Part shown: positions 12,241 through 21,180 of the stretch, piece after piece
Layout: each line of letters opens with the position of its first letter
How positions within the stretch are numbered: position 1 is the first letter of the stretch
Source: Brevibacillus porteri
Lineage (GTDB): Bacteria > Bacillota > Bacilli > Brevibacillales > Brevibacillaceae
DNA length: 64,000 nt
NCBI RefSeq assembly: GCF_003013475.1
Contig: NZ_PXZO01000067.1
Span: 1 to 64,000 of the forward strand
Reading direction: 5' to 3'
The notes under the pieces: generated by a model
What the model saw: only the letters and a program-made list of their open reading frames with translations
Told to the model about the DNA's origin: nothing
Database searches by the model: none
Program-made: the position numbers and the translations under genes

Positions 12241-13039
12241 TAAGCTCGCCATGATTGTGCTCGACGGATTGAGATTTGACACAGCCATCTCGCACATGGG
12301 GTACCTGCATCACCTGGTCGAGTACGGTATTGCGGCTCGCTTCCAGGTACGATCGGAATTGCCCAGTCTCTCTCGTCCTTTGTACGAGGTTCTTTTAACG
12401 GGAACCCCTGTGTGGAAAAACGGAATTTCCAGCAATCAGGTGGTTCGGCTTTCGCACCAAGAGAGTCTCTTTCACTTGACGCAGAAAAATGGGATGTCCA
12501 ACGCTGCTGCCGCTTATTGCTGGGTAAGCGAGCTTTATAACAAGGCCCCGTTCAATCCGTTTCACGACCGAATCCAATTGAACACCGATAAGCCGATACA
12601 AAACGGGATGTTCTACTGGGAAGATCACTATCCGGATACACACTTGTTTGCTGACGCCAACTTTTTGTTGAATGGGTACAATCCGGATTTTCTTTACGTC
12701 CACTCCATGAATATCGATGATGACGGACATAAGCATACGGCCGATTCCGCGCGATATCGAAATCGGGTTCTGGCGGCAGATTCGATACTGGCAAATGTGC
12801 TTCCTGCGTGGATCGATGCGGGTTATCAAATCATCGTAACAGCCGATCATGGGATGACAGCTGATGGAAATCATGGCGGCACTTCTAGCGCTGACCGGGA
12901 CGTTCCCTTGTTTGTCATCAGCAACCTGATATCTCCGGGTATTCGCGAGGAGGCAATTCCGCAATTGCAGGTCGCGCCGCTTGCCTGCCATTTGCTCGGC
13001 ATCTCCCCCTCCAAAGAGATGCAGCCATTGAACGTATGA
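12230..13039 (+). CDS. Alkaline-phosphatase-superfamily hydrolase (nucleotide pyrophosphatase/phosphodiesterase type)
   Basis: A 269-residue cytoplasmic enzyme (no signal peptide) of the alkaline phosphatase superfamily. Metal ligands are visible: Asp12 in VLDG, the acidic and histidine cluster NIDDDGHKH (161-169), Asp206-His207 in TADHGM and His215. The nucleophile should be a Ser in ELPSLSRP (residues 46-48). The ATG overlaps the end of the binding-protein gene by 11 bp, so translation is coupled. It would hydrolyse a phosphodiester, phosphomonoester or phosphonate after import; phosphonoacetate hydrolases belong to the same superfamily and are an alternative. Confidence 0.85.
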   Translation: MCASKLAMIVLDGLRFDTAISHMGYLHHLVEYGIAARFQVRSELPSLSRPLYEVLLTGTPVWKNGISSNQVVRLSHQESLFHLTQKNGMSNAAAAYCWVSELYNKAPFNPFHDRIQLNTDKPIQNGMFYWEDHYPDTHLFADANFLLNGYNPDFLYVHSMNIDDDGHKHTADSARYRNRVLAADSILANVLPAWIDAGYQIIVTADHGMTADGNHGGTSSADRDVPLFVISNLISPGIREEAIPQLQVAPLACHLLGISPSKEMQPLNV

Positions 13040-13048
13040 GGGCTGAGT

Positions 13049-13076
13049 AAGACGTCTCCCTAAGGGGGCGTCTTTT
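13049..13076 (+). terminator. Intra-operon hairpin, weak terminator or processing site
   Basis: AAGACG (13049-13054) pairs with CGTCTT (13069-13074), with CCC/GGG inside and TTTT at the end. It lies between the hydrolase and permease genes and could lower expression of the membrane components relative to the binding protein. Confidence 0.55.
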
Positions 13077-13099
13077 CCTCTAAGAAAGGAGCTTTTGCG

Positions 13100-13945
13100 A
13101 TGAAACGATTTGTCAGTATGCTCTGGGTCACGACGATTCCGTTCTTTGCAATGATCGCTCTGTTTCTCCTCGTCCCATTGCTTTCCATGATCGGAGGGAG
13201 CTTTCAGGCCGAGGGGGGCGGCGGTTTTACCATCAGTCACTATCGTGAGATTTTTTCAAATCCGTATTACTTGCAGGCTTTTGAGAACAGCGTGCTCATC
13301 TCATTCCTGTCTGCTCTCATTGGAATCGTCGTTGCTGTTTTCGCTACCTATGCGATTACCCGTTTCCCACAGTCACTGCAACAGCGAATTCTTGTCATTA
13401 CGAACTTAACCTCCAATTTTGCGGGGATTCCGCTCGCATTTGCCTTCATTGTCCTATTGGGAAACAGTGGATTGTTTGTTTTGCTCGCGAAGCAACTGGG
13501 GATTGATTTTGGTCAGTCATTTACTCTGTATTCGTGGAGCGGCTTAACGCTTGTTTATATTTATTTTCAACTGCCTCTGGCAGTCATGCTGTTGTATCCC
13601 CTGTACAACGCCATTCAGAAACAATGGATGGAAGCGGCCGAGCTGCTTGGGGCCAGTCCCTCGAAGTTTTGGCTGAGAATCGGTTTTCCGGTACTGCTTC
13701 CAGGCATCGTCGGCACATTCAGCATTCTGTTTGCCAACGCAATGGGTGCGTATGCTTCTGCCTACGCGCTCACCGGGAGCAACTACAATCTGGTGCCCAT
13801 TCGGATTGGTGCGTTAGTATCTGGCGACATTTTTGCCAGACCCGAGCTGGGTAGCGCTCTCGCTGTACTGCTCGGCCTGACGCTTGCCGCCGCCCTGCTC
13901 GTGAACGAGTGGCTGACGCGGAAGATTCGGAGGGATTTGTCTTGA
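13100..13945 (+). CDS. ABC importer permease 1
   Basis: 281 residues with six predicted membrane helices and the cytoplasmic EAA loop (QWMEAAELLGASPSKFWLRIGFPVLLPGI) that docks on the ATPase. It belongs to the ThiP/PotB/PhnU-like permease class. Start ATG 13100 follows AAAGGAGC. It forms a heterodimer with the next permease, whose start overlaps its stop. Confidence 0.93.
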   Translation: MKRFVSMLWVTTIPFFAMIALFLLVPLLSMIGGSFQAEGGGGFTISHYREIFSNPYYLQAFENSVLISFLSALIGIVVAVFATYAITRFPQSLQQRILVITNLTSNFAGIPLAFAFIVLLGNSGLFVLLAKQLGIDFGQSFTLYSWSGLTLVYIYFQLPLAVMLLYPLYNAIQKQWMEAAELLGASPSKFWLRIGFPVLLPGIVGTFSILFANAMGAYASAYALTGSNYNLVPIRIGALVSGDIFARPELGSALAVLLGLTLAAALLVNEWLTRKIRRDLS

Positions 13946-14730
13946 AGCGGATCAGTTTGCCATCCTTGTCGTTTGCGTTGCTCTTGCTGTATTTGTTTTT
14001 GCCTGTCGCGGCTACCATCCTTTACTCACTGGCAACCGAGTGGAATAGCACGGTTTTGCCGGAAGGACTCACAGGAAAATGGTTTGCGGAGCTGTATGCC
14101 GATCCCCGATTTTTGCAGGCATTCGGGCGTTCTTTTTTGCTCAGCTTTCTGACGACTGTCGTTGCCGTTGTCATTATTGTTCCTGCTGTATTCTCCATTA
14201 TCGTCTACGCTCCCCGGATGGAGAGGCTGGTTCAAATTTTGGTGATGCTGACCTATGCCGTTCCGGGTGTCATTATGGCGGTCGGATTGATCCGTACTTA
14301 TTCAGGAAACGGAATTCCAATGGTCATCATCACCGCCGGGGCGTATTTGGTCGGTTTGCTTCCGTATTTATATCAGGGAACGCGCAACAGCCTGCTTGCC
14401 TTGCAGGCACGTTCGTTGATGGAGGCAGCCGAGCTCTTGGGTGCGAGCCACTGGCAGGCGTTTGTACGGATTATCGTTCCGAATATCATGTCTGGAATTT
14501 TCGTGTCCTCGCTCTTGTCGTTCTCCATTTTGTTTGGTGAATTCGTATTGATTAACATCCTGGTGGGAGGAAGATACGAAACCCTGCAGATGTATCTATA
14601 CGCCAAGCTATCGTCAAGTGGGCATGTCGCCAGCGCAATTACCGTCACTTATTTTGTCCTCATGGCTATCATCACTGGCCTGGTTGTAAAATTCACGCGC
14701 CGAAGCTTCGCACGCAAGGAGGTTCCCTAA
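13942..14730 (+). CDS. ABC importer permease 2
   Basis: 262 residues, six membrane helices and an EAA loop (SLMEAAELLGASHWQAFVRIIVPNI). TTG at 13942 is the likely start: it overlaps the previous stop in the TTGA arrangement and GGAGGG lies 8 bases before it; the in-frame ATG-like codon further upstream would overlap permease 1 by over 30 bp. Its own stop shares one base with the ATPase start, so the transporter genes are translationally coupled. Confidence 0.92.
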   Translation: MKRISLPSLSFALLLLYLFLPVAATILYSLATEWNSTVLPEGLTGKWFAELYADPRFLQAFGRSFLLSFLTTVVAVVIIVPAVFSIIVYAPRMERLVQILVMLTYAVPGVIMAVGLIRTYSGNGIPMVIITAGAYLVGLLPYLYQGTRNSLLALQARSLMEAAELLGASHWQAFVRIIVPNIMSGIFVSSLLSFSILFGEFVLINILVGGRYETLQMYLYAKLSSSGHVASAITVTYFVLMAIITGLVVKFTRRSFARKEVP

Positions 14731-15749
14731 TGAGCTACGTCCAAATCGAACACTTGTCCAAAACCTTTCACGGTCAACACGTGTTGCAGCAACTCGATCT
14801 TGCGATTGAAAAAGGTGAGCTGGTTACCTTGCTTGGTCCTAGCGGGTGTGGCAAAAGTACGCTGTTACGCATCCTCAGTGGTTTGACGGCCCCTGATACG
14901 GGCATGATCTACATTGACGGCAAAGATGTGACGGACGTGTCTCCAAAAAACAGGCAGATCGGCATGGTGTTCCAATCGTATGCGCTCTTTCCCAATCTTA
15001 CGGTCAGTCAAAACATTGCCTTTGGCCTGGAAATGAACAAAATCTCGAAAACGGAGATTCGGGTGCGTGTCCAAGAAATGATTGAGCTGGTGGGATTGGT
15101 GGGAAAGGAGCAGGCTTACCCGCGTGAATTGTCTGGTGGCCAGCAGCAGCGTGTGGCACTTGCCCGTTCTCTGGTCACCCGTCCAAAAGTGCTTTTGCTC
15201 GATGAGCCGCTTAGTGCGCTTGATGCTCAGATTCGTAAAAATTTGCAAAAGCAGCTACGCACGATCCAACGAGAGTTAAACATGACGACTGTGCTGGTTA
15301 CGCACGATCAGGAAGAAGCCATGGCTGTCAGTGACCGCATCTACATCATGAATGGTGGACGAATCGTTCAGCACGGCAGTCCTCAAGAGATTTACACGCA
15401 ACCTCGCTCTGAATTTGTTGCTCGCTTCATTGGCAATTACAACGTGCTGACTGCCGAGCAGCTTAGCCAAATCGCGCCTCATTTGTCTCATCCGGCAGTT
15501 GAACGTTTCGCAATTCGTCCCGAGACGTTTCGCGAACAGCCTTTGACTGGGGAGGACATCTGCTTGACCGGGAATATCGCTCAAGTAACCATGCTCGGCA
15601 ACATTACCCGTTACGAGCTGAACATTGGTGAAGTTCCTGTACTGGTGGACACTCTGCACCTGTCTTTCGAGCAGGAGCAGATAGGCACAACAAAAACAAT
15701 GTATGTAGGTCCCAAGGATGTGATTCCGCTTTATGACACTATTGCCTGA
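14730..15749 (+). CDS. ABC importer ATP-binding protein
   Basis: 339-residue ATPase of the PotA/FbpC class. Walker A GPSGCGKST, Q-loop in GMVFQSYALFPNLT, signature LSGGQQQR, Walker B VLLLDEPLSALD and switch His in LVTHDQEEA are all present, so it should be active. The last 100 residues form the TOBE-type regulatory domain usual in this class. AAGGAGG precedes the ATG, which overlaps the permease stop by one base. Confidence 0.96.
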   Translation: MSYVQIEHLSKTFHGQHVLQQLDLAIEKGELVTLLGPSGCGKSTLLRILSGLTAPDTGMIYIDGKDVTDVSPKNRQIGMVFQSYALFPNLTVSQNIAFGLEMNKISKTEIRVRVQEMIELVGLVGKEQAYPRELSGGQQQRVALARSLVTRPKVLLLDEPLSALDAQIRKNLQKQLRTIQRELNMTTVLVTHDQEEAMAVSDRIYIMNGGRIVQHGSPQEIYTQPRSEFVARFIGNYNVLTAEQLSQIAPHLSHPAVERFAIRPETFREQPLTGEDICLTGNIAQVTMLGNITRYELNIGEVPVLVDTLHLSFEQEQIGTTKTMYVGPKDVIPLYDTIA

Positions 15750-16533
15750 AGAACGACAGCAAGTGATACTAGACGAATTGAACCGCCACGGTAAAATTCA
15801 GGTGATGAGTCTGGCAAAAAACCTGGCAGTAACACCGGAGACAATACGACGTGATCTGGACCAATTGGAACAGCAACGTTTGTTAAAACGAGTGTACGGA
15901 GGAGCTATCCCGTATCATTTGGCGAAGCGTGAACCGCACTTTGAAAAGAAACAGGCGATTCAACAGACGGCAAAAACGAAAATCGGGCAAATCGCGGCAG
16001 AACTTTTGTCTGACGGGGATACCATCGCACTCGATGTCGGGACGACAACACTGGAATTGGCACGTGCTATAAAAGGCCTCAACCAATTAACGATTGTCAC
16101 GAATTCGCTCCCCGCGGCTTCTTTACTAAACGAGCTGTTGGAAGCCAATCAATTCAACGGTCAGGTCATTATGCTGGGGGGCCTGACCCATCCGGCCCAA
16201 CAATCGGTTGCCGGGGCGTTTACCTGCGAGCTGCTCTCTCGTTTTCATTTTGATAAAGCGTTTATTTCCTGTGGAGGAATGACGGCTGATGGCTTCACCG
16301 ACTATGACATGGAAGAAACGCTATGCTCGACCATGATGGTACAGCGGGCAGAGCAAGTCTATGTATTGGGAGACACAACCAAGATCGGCCAAACGCAATT
16401 TTTTCGTATTTGCGGCTGGCAGGATGTCAGCGCGGTTGTTTGTGACCAGCCGATGCCGGATGAATGGCTTTCGTCTGGCATTCAAACTACCTGGATAAGC
16501 GAACATCCGGGAAGGAGAGACTTCACATGCTGA
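15733..16533 (+). CDS. DeoR/GlpR-family transcriptional regulator
   Basis: 266 residues. N-terminal DeoR helix-turn-helix (residues 4-58: RQQVILDELNRHGKIQVMSLA, then TPETIRRDLDQLE) followed by the sugar-phosphate-sensing DeoRC domain (DGDTIALDVGTTTLELARAI, IVTNSLPAA, FISCGGMTADGF). This family normally responds to phosphorylated sugars or polyols, which fits an operon that imports and cleaves phosphoesters. Its start lies 17 bp inside the ATPase gene. It probably represses the operon until the imported compound or its product binds. Confidence 0.93.
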   Translation: MTLLPEERQQVILDELNRHGKIQVMSLAKNLAVTPETIRRDLDQLEQQRLLKRVYGGAIPYHLAKREPHFEKKQAIQQTAKTKIGQIAAELLSDGDTIALDVGTTTLELARAIKGLNQLTIVTNSLPAASLLNELLEANQFNGQVIMLGGLTHPAQQSVAGAFTCELLSRFHFDKAFISCGGMTADGFTDYDMEETLCSTMMVQRAEQVYVLGDTTKIGQTQFFRICGWQDVSAVVCDQPMPDEWLSSGIQTTWISEHPGRRDFTC

Positions 16534-17555
16534 TCGACTATCATCTTCATCTGGAAGAGGGGCCTTTTTCATTGCGTTGGCTCGACCGTACCAATACTGC
16601 CCTCGACCACTTTTATCCGCTCACTGAACCTCGACATACCCGCGCCTGGCTGCTGGATAGTCTTGCGCGATTAAATAACCGCATGTCTCTGGGGTGCTAC
16701 GACCCGTCCTGGATCGATCTGTATTTACGTGAAGCGTTAAACAAAGGCTTGAAGGAAGTGGGGATTGTCGATCATTTATACCGCTTTCGTGAAGCCCGTC
16801 CCTATTTTGAACGGTATCTAGACCTCAGTGATACCGATTTGGGTCGCTTGCAGCGTACTTGGCTTGATCAAGTATGCACCGAGAGTCTTAATGACTTTTG
16901 TGTCGCTATCGAGGCAGCGAAGCAGCGTTGGTCGGCAAGCGGTGTGGAGTTGCGGCTGGGGATCGAAGCGGATTACTTTATCGGCGGGGAGGCAGAATTG
17001 AAAAGCTTGCTGGCAGGCGCTTCGTGGGATTATGTGATCGGTTCTGTTCATTTTATGCAAGGATGGGGCTTTGACAATCCCGAGACTCGCCATCTGTTTG
17101 AGCAGCATGACCTGAAACAGTTATACGCGGACTTTTTCCACACGGTTGAGTCCATGATCAGGAGCAATTTATTTGATTTTGTTGCCCATCTGGACAATCT
17201 GAAAGTGTTCTCCTATCGCCCAGAGGAATCGGAGATAGTTCCCTATTACCACCGGATCGCAACTGCTTTGAGAGAAACGGATACAGCGACCGAAATCAAT
17301 GCAGGCCTGTACTACCGCTATCCTGTTAAGGAAATGTGCCCAAGTCCCGCTTTTCTCGACGTTTTGGTGGCGCATGGTGTTCCACTGACACTCTCGTCCG
17401 ACGCGCACTTTCCCGACGATATTGGGAGATACGTGGCGGCGAATCTGGAGATCCTCCATTCAATGGGAGTAACGGAGATTGCTACTTTTTCCGGTCGTCA
17501 ACGGATCATGAAGCCAATCCGTTATGCATCAGCTATTCCAGACGAGAGCTGCTGA
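16527..17555 (+). CDS. PHP-domain phosphoesterase, histidinol-phosphatase-like
   Basis: 342-residue PHP-fold hydrolase. Trinuclear metal-site motifs are visible in order: DYHLHLE (4-10), GIVDH, LGIEADYF, GSVHF, a late FVAHLD and LSSDAHFP near the end. The fold is that of HisK-type histidinol phosphatases, but there is no histidine gene here, so another phosphomonoester is more likely. GGAAGGAGAG precedes the ATG, which overlaps the regulator gene by 7 bp. Last gene of the operon; with the alkaline-phosphatase-like enzyme it gives two successive phosphoester cleavages. Confidence 0.87.
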   Translation: MLIDYHLHLEEGPFSLRWLDRTNTALDHFYPLTEPRHTRAWLLDSLARLNNRMSLGCYDPSWIDLYLREALNKGLKEVGIVDHLYRFREARPYFERYLDLSDTDLGRLQRTWLDQVCTESLNDFCVAIEAAKQRWSASGVELRLGIEADYFIGGEAELKSLLAGASWDYVIGSVHFMQGWGFDNPETRHLFEQHDLKQLYADFFHTVESMIRSNLFDFVAHLDNLKVFSYRPEESEIVPYYHRIATALRETDTATEINAGLYYRYPVKEMCPSPAFLDVLVAHGVPLTLSSDAHFPDDIGRYVAANLEILHSMGVTEIATFSGRQRIMKPIRYASAIPDESC

Positions 17556-17628
17556 TAGGAACTGGAACGGTTAGGATTTGCCGAAAAATGGATATACACA
17601 TATAATAAGAAAGTAGGTGATCATATTT

Positions 17629-17705
<77 letters not shown>

Positions 17706-17713
17706 TTGTAGGG

Positions 17714-17747
17714 AAAACCTTGGTGTATCAAGGTTTTTTCTTTTTTT
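17714..17747 (+). terminator. tRNA-Arg terminator, left copy
   Basis: AAAACCTTG and CAAGGTTTT pair around GTGTAT, followed by a T run. The same terminator follows the second tRNA copy at 27305-27338. Confidence 0.88.
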
Positions 17748-17762
17748 GTGGGCGCTTTGATG

Positions 17763-17852
17763 ACCAACAGTTTACCTTTTGAAATCAGGTAGACTGTGGT
17801 TTCAAGCGGCATGAAACTGTTGGTGTAATAGCCTAGCTTATGAATGACTGTG
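17763..17852 (+). repeat. Left-end arm-type repeats for the integrase
   Basis: Related motifs cluster here: ACCAACAGTTT (17763-17773), AGACTGTGGT (17791-17800), AAACTGTTGGT (17814-17824, the exact reverse complement of the first) and GACTGTG (17846-17852). The same motif recurs at the right end (27125-27170). Such clusters beside the core site are typical of binding sites for the N-terminal domain of tyrosine integrases. Confidence 0.5.
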
Positions 17853-17887
17853 TTATCTCCTGTAGTCGATGTCAGGAGGAATAGACA

Positions 17888-18961
17888 TTGGAAACAGGTA
17901 CAGAAAGCAGAAAAGGGAAAAGAATCGTTCTGCAACGTGGGAAAGCTTCATCAGGGGATATAAGTACGCTTAGAGAGAGCCAGACGACCATTCAAGAGGC
18001 GTTTGAGCTGTTTGTGTGCATTAAGGAAGCAGAGAATGTAAAACCACGCACAAAGAGCGAATACTATGTCCAGTACCGATACTTTGTGGATTGGCTCCAA
18101 GAGCAGCATTCAGAGGTTTTGTACGTGCAAGACGTTTCCACTACATTGATTCGTTCTTACATCAATTACTTAGCGTATGACAAGGAGAAATATGAGGGAA
18201 TACCCTACCGTAGTGCAAAGCTTGATAATCAAAAGGGGTTATCCCCTTACACCATCAATATCCGTATACGGTTTCTTAAATGCTGGTTCAACGTGCTGGT
18301 CAAAGAAAAGCTGGTGCTTGATAGCCCTGTAAAAAACATAAAGTTGATGAAGGTCGATATAGACGTGAAAGAGCCGTTGTCGGAAGATGAAGTTCGTTTG
18401 CTGCTTCAACAGCCAAATCAGCGGCAATATGCCCAATATCGTGATTATGTAATGCTCATGCTATTTATAGATAGCGGAATGAGGGTTCAAGAGGTGTGCG
18501 CCCTTGATGTGGAGGATATTGACCTTGCTACCAGATGTGTTCACTTGCCAGCAAGCAAAAATAAAAATCGGAAATCGAGGGTAATCCCGTTGTCCGTGGA
18601 AGTCATTCGCCTTCTCCAAGAATTGATTACGGAAACACGGCAATATTTCGAGACTAATACACTCTTTGTCAGTAACTTTGGGGAAAGATTGACACCAGAC
18701 GGGATTAGGACGAACATCAAAAAATATGCAAAACGAGCAGGTCTTAGGAAGACCGTATCACCTCATGCATTTCGCAGGTTTTATGCGAAGTACTCTGCGC
18801 TTAACGGCATGGATTTGTTTTCGTTACAACGTATATTAGGGCATTCGGATCTCGCCACAACACGGCGCTATGTGCAATTAAATAACGAGGACTTGGTTCA
18901 GCAACATAATCAATATAGTCCCTTGTCAAATGTACTAACGAAGAAAAAGAGAGGATACTAA
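17888..18961 (+). CDS. Tyrosine recombinase, element integrase
   Basis: 357-residue phage-type integrase. A SAM-like core-binding domain (about 33-140) precedes the catalytic domain with Arg199 (SGMRVQEV), a lysine in ASKNKNRK, His293-x-x-Arg296 (PHAFRRF), His319 (LGHS) and the nucleophile Tyr328 (TRRYVQL). All six catalytic positions are present, so it should be active. TTG start at 17888 follows AGGAGGAA. It reads away from the left tRNA copy, the usual place for a tRNA-targeting integrase. Confidence 0.95.
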   Translation: METGTESRKGKRIVLQRGKASSGDISTLRESQTTIQEAFELFVCIKEAENVKPRTKSEYYVQYRYFVDWLQEQHSEVLYVQDVSTTLIRSYINYLAYDKEKYEGIPYRSAKLDNQKGLSPYTINIRIRFLKCWFNVLVKEKLVLDSPVKNIKLMKVDIDVKEPLSEDEVRLLLQQPNQRQYAQYRDYVMLMLFIDSGMRVQEVCALDVEDIDLATRCVHLPASKNKNRKSRVIPLSVEVIRLLQELITETRQYFETNTLFVSNFGERLTPDGIRTNIKKYAKRAGLRKTVSPHAFRRFYAKYSALNGMDLFSLQRILGHSDLATTRRYVQLNNEDLVQQHNQYSPLSNVLTKKKRGY

Positions 18962-18976
18962 CCACTTCAATAACAA

Positions 18977-19013
18977 AACGCAGGAAGTATCCCGCTTCCT
19001 GCGTTCATTTTTT
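18977..19013. terminator. Bidirectional terminator between convergent genes
   Basis: An 11-bp perfect stem, AACGCAGGAAG (18977-18987) with CTTCCTGCGTT (18995-19005), with T-rich sequence on both strands, separates the integrase from the leftward gene run. Confidence 0.9.
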
Positions 19014-19015
19014 AT

Positions 19016-19594
19016 CTATAATGTATATTCACTTAAAATGAATTGTGGAGATAAAAAGTAATCAACAGGGTATAAATCGTCTCTCCTAGAAATTAAAGCT
19101 TTAACTAAACCAATGTTATACTGTTTCGTAATTTCAATGATTAAGAATACGTCATTCCTTTGGGAAAGTGGATATATTACGTTATTGGAATCAAACACTT
19201 TATGCTGATGATCAAAAGTTGCAATGTGGTATGGAAAGCTTCGCCATTCTGTTTTATATAGTTTATATGCTCCATTAGCCACTAAATCAATGAATTTCTC
19301 TTTAGACAGATTCAATTCAACACCGATTATATAACCATTATCATCAAGGTCATTTTTATATTCCTCACCTACCTCTGTTCCAACAGCTTCCCGATATGTT
19401 TGATATGATAATCTCATGGTTTCCAACAATTGCTCCATACACATATCTGTTAGCAAAGGAATATGTAGCGAAGACAAATCCACATAGTTTGCAATGCTAT
19501 TCTCTTTTGTTTCATGGTATTCACTAATTTTTTTGTTTGGTGGCTGTAAATAGATATAACCCATACTGCAATAAGCATCACATGTAATAATCAT
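19016..19594 (-). CDS. Hypothetical protein of the element
   Basis: 192 residues, not recognised with confidence. The N-terminal GYIYLQP stretch and the LDDNGYIIGVELN segment recall the small DUF2283-type beta fold, here with a long insertion and a C-terminal extension; this is only a resemblance. No signal peptide or membrane segment. AGGAGGTAA precedes the ATG. Most downstream gene of the leftward cargo run 21.06-19.0 kb. Confidence 0.7.
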   Translation of the reverse strand: MIITCDAYCSMGYIYLQPPNKKISEYHETKENSIANYVDLSSLHIPLLTDMCMEQLLETMRLSYQTYREAVGTEVGEEYKNDLDDNGYIIGVELNLSKEKFIDLVANGAYKLYKTEWRSFPYHIATFDHQHKVFDSNNVIYPLSQRNDVFLIIEITKQYNIGLVKALISRRDDLYPVDYFLSPQFILSEYTL

Positions 19595-19653
19595 TGTATA
19601 TTACCTCCTGGTAGATGTGTTTAACATGAAAGGTGGGCATTATACTATTACTC

Positions 19654-19875
19654 TCATCCAAAATTTCCGCTATTAAAGTCATCATCGTCACCTTTTATTT
19701 TGTCGATCAGTTCCTTCAACTCTTGCTTATACATAGTAACTATTATTGCAATGTTGAAAGCTGTCAGAACAATTGTTAGTGGCTTTAGAGTACCTTTAAG
19801 AATCCATTCGGTAAAATTCCCACCAACTACAGCAATACTGCCACACAACATAATCATTCTCCATCTTTTTAGCAT
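19654..19875 (-). CDS. Small two-helix membrane protein of the element
   Basis: 73 residues with two hydrophobic segments (about 8-24 and 31-48) and an acidic tail (GDDDDFN). The ATG at 19875 follows GGTGG by six bases and is preferred over a TTG at 19911. Function unknown. Its layout resembles small holin-like or immunity-like membrane proteins, but nothing specific can be claimed. Confidence 0.5.
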   Translation of the reverse strand: MLKRWRMIMLCGSIAVVGGNFTEWILKGTLKPLTIVLTAFNIAIIVTMYKQELKELIDKIKGDDDDFNSGNFG

Positions 19876-20048
19876 ATTGCACCACCGATCGAGAAAAATG
19901 TGGAATTTCAATGGATTCCATAATCGTTAACCAAATGTTAGTTCGTTTACAAAGGATACTACATAATAAGCATAGAAAATCATTGATAAGTGCTTTTCCA
20001 AAGCATATCCCTCCTGCTTCATTAAAAAGGAGGAGGGATGCCATTCTA

Positions 20049-20402
20049 CTAATTAGTCTGAATTAAATTCATTCTTGCTTCGAGCGTTGTTATCAAAGCA
20101 GTCAACCGATCAATGAGTTTGTCCTGGTCCTGTTGCTTGTTAATGAGTCCGTGAATTTTTGCTTCTAGCTGAGATAGTCGTTCTTGAATCGTTAGTTCTT
20201 CTACTCTTATTTTGCTATCTGAAATGTAGTCTTCGTATTCTTTGTCATAATCGTTATTTTCTCCCTCGAACAGAAAGGAAAAAGCACTCAATACGATTCC
20301 AGAAGGCGGTTCAGAGGTCATGGATTGCATTTTGGTAATTAACTGGTTTTGCTGATCTTGCAACTTTTTTAGTGCTTCTAAAATCTCCTTAAATTGTTCC
20401 AT
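20049..20402 (-). CDS. Hypothetical coiled-coil protein of the element
   Basis: 117 residues. Two strong coiled-coil stretches (about 1-28, LEALKKLQDQQNQL, and 72-115, ERLSQLEAKIHGL) flank an acidic linker (FEGENNDYDKEYEDY). AAGGAG lies eight bases before the ATG. It could oligomerise or act as an adaptor for the HNH protein 39 bp upstream; this is conjecture from adjacency. Confidence 0.65.
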   Translation of the reverse strand: MEQFKEILEALKKLQDQQNQLITKMQSMTSEPPSGIVLSAFSFLFEGENNDYDKEYEDYISDSKIRVEELTIQERLSQLEAKIHGLINKQQDQDKLIDRLTALITTLEARMNLIQTN

Positions 20403-20441
20403 ATCTTCAACTCCTTAAACTCAATCAAATTCATGTTTCAT

Positions 20442-21059
20442 TTAATCCTTTGTGTCTTTCTCTAACTTAGCTTTAAGTTGATTCACCAGATCGATTGTTT
20501 GTTGATCTAAAAAAGCATTTTTTGTTTCAATACTCCCCAGTGTTTCAACCACAACAGGGATGTTAAGATTCATTATCAATGCATTCCTTATGTCCACGAA
20601 ATGAATAGATGCACCTAACTCTATTCTGGAATTAACGTGAGTAATCCATCTTACTGCCAGTATTTCGCTATAACATGCGTATACTCGATTTTTATACTCA
20701 AACACACTCATGCCATGTTTCTCAGCAATGTATTGAATGGCAGAGTGCCACCTTTCAATTGAGATTCCATGTTTTTCACCATAACGTTCGAACCATATAA
20801 ATGGGTTATGTGCGTTCTTTGAGGAATTAATGGAACGATCAAGAGGTATTATGTTAGCGTACGTGTTTCCTCCAATGGCATATTTATGTGCCGTAGAACC
20901 CCAATTCAAGGGAATGAAGTGATCTAAAGAAACTTGATGATATTTACCAGTGAGTGCACATTCATTCTTGAAATGATTTAATATTAATTCAACTTCGTTT
21001 TGACTTAAACTATTTGGAACTTCTTTCAATATTTGTTCTCTTTTGTAATTAGATTTCAT
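20442..21059 (-). CDS. HNH-type nuclease domain protein
   Basis: 205 residues. An HNH/McrA-like core is visible: CALTGKYHQ, then SLDHFIPLNWG (the DH pair), a G-N-TYANIIPLD segment and INSSKNAHNP. This is the zinc-binding or beta-beta-alpha-metal arrangement of HNH nucleases, with a C-terminal helical domain of unknown role. ATG 21059 follows CGGAG; an upstream in-frame ATG at 21125 would add 22 residues without a better site. First gene of the run 21.06-19.0 kb. It may serve element transfer, homing or defence. Confidence 0.65.
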   Translation of the reverse strand: MKSNYKREQILKEVPNSLSQNEVELILNHFKNECALTGKYHQVSLDHFIPLNWGSTAHKYAIGGNTYANIIPLDRSINSSKNAHNPFIWFERYGEKHGISIERWHSAIQYIAEKHGMSVFEYKNRVYACYSEILAVRWITHVNSRIELGASIHFVDIRNALIMNLNIPVVVETLGSIETKNAFLDQQTIDLVNQLKAKLEKDTKD

Positions 21060-21180
21060 TGCAGCTCCGAGCTCCTTTAAGAAGTATGGTTTTAACATGA
21101 GTACATTCAACATCAAATTGTTCAATCACTTGTCCTATAAATGAACCACCCCCTCTCAATGAAAGCCAAAGAAAGTACCC

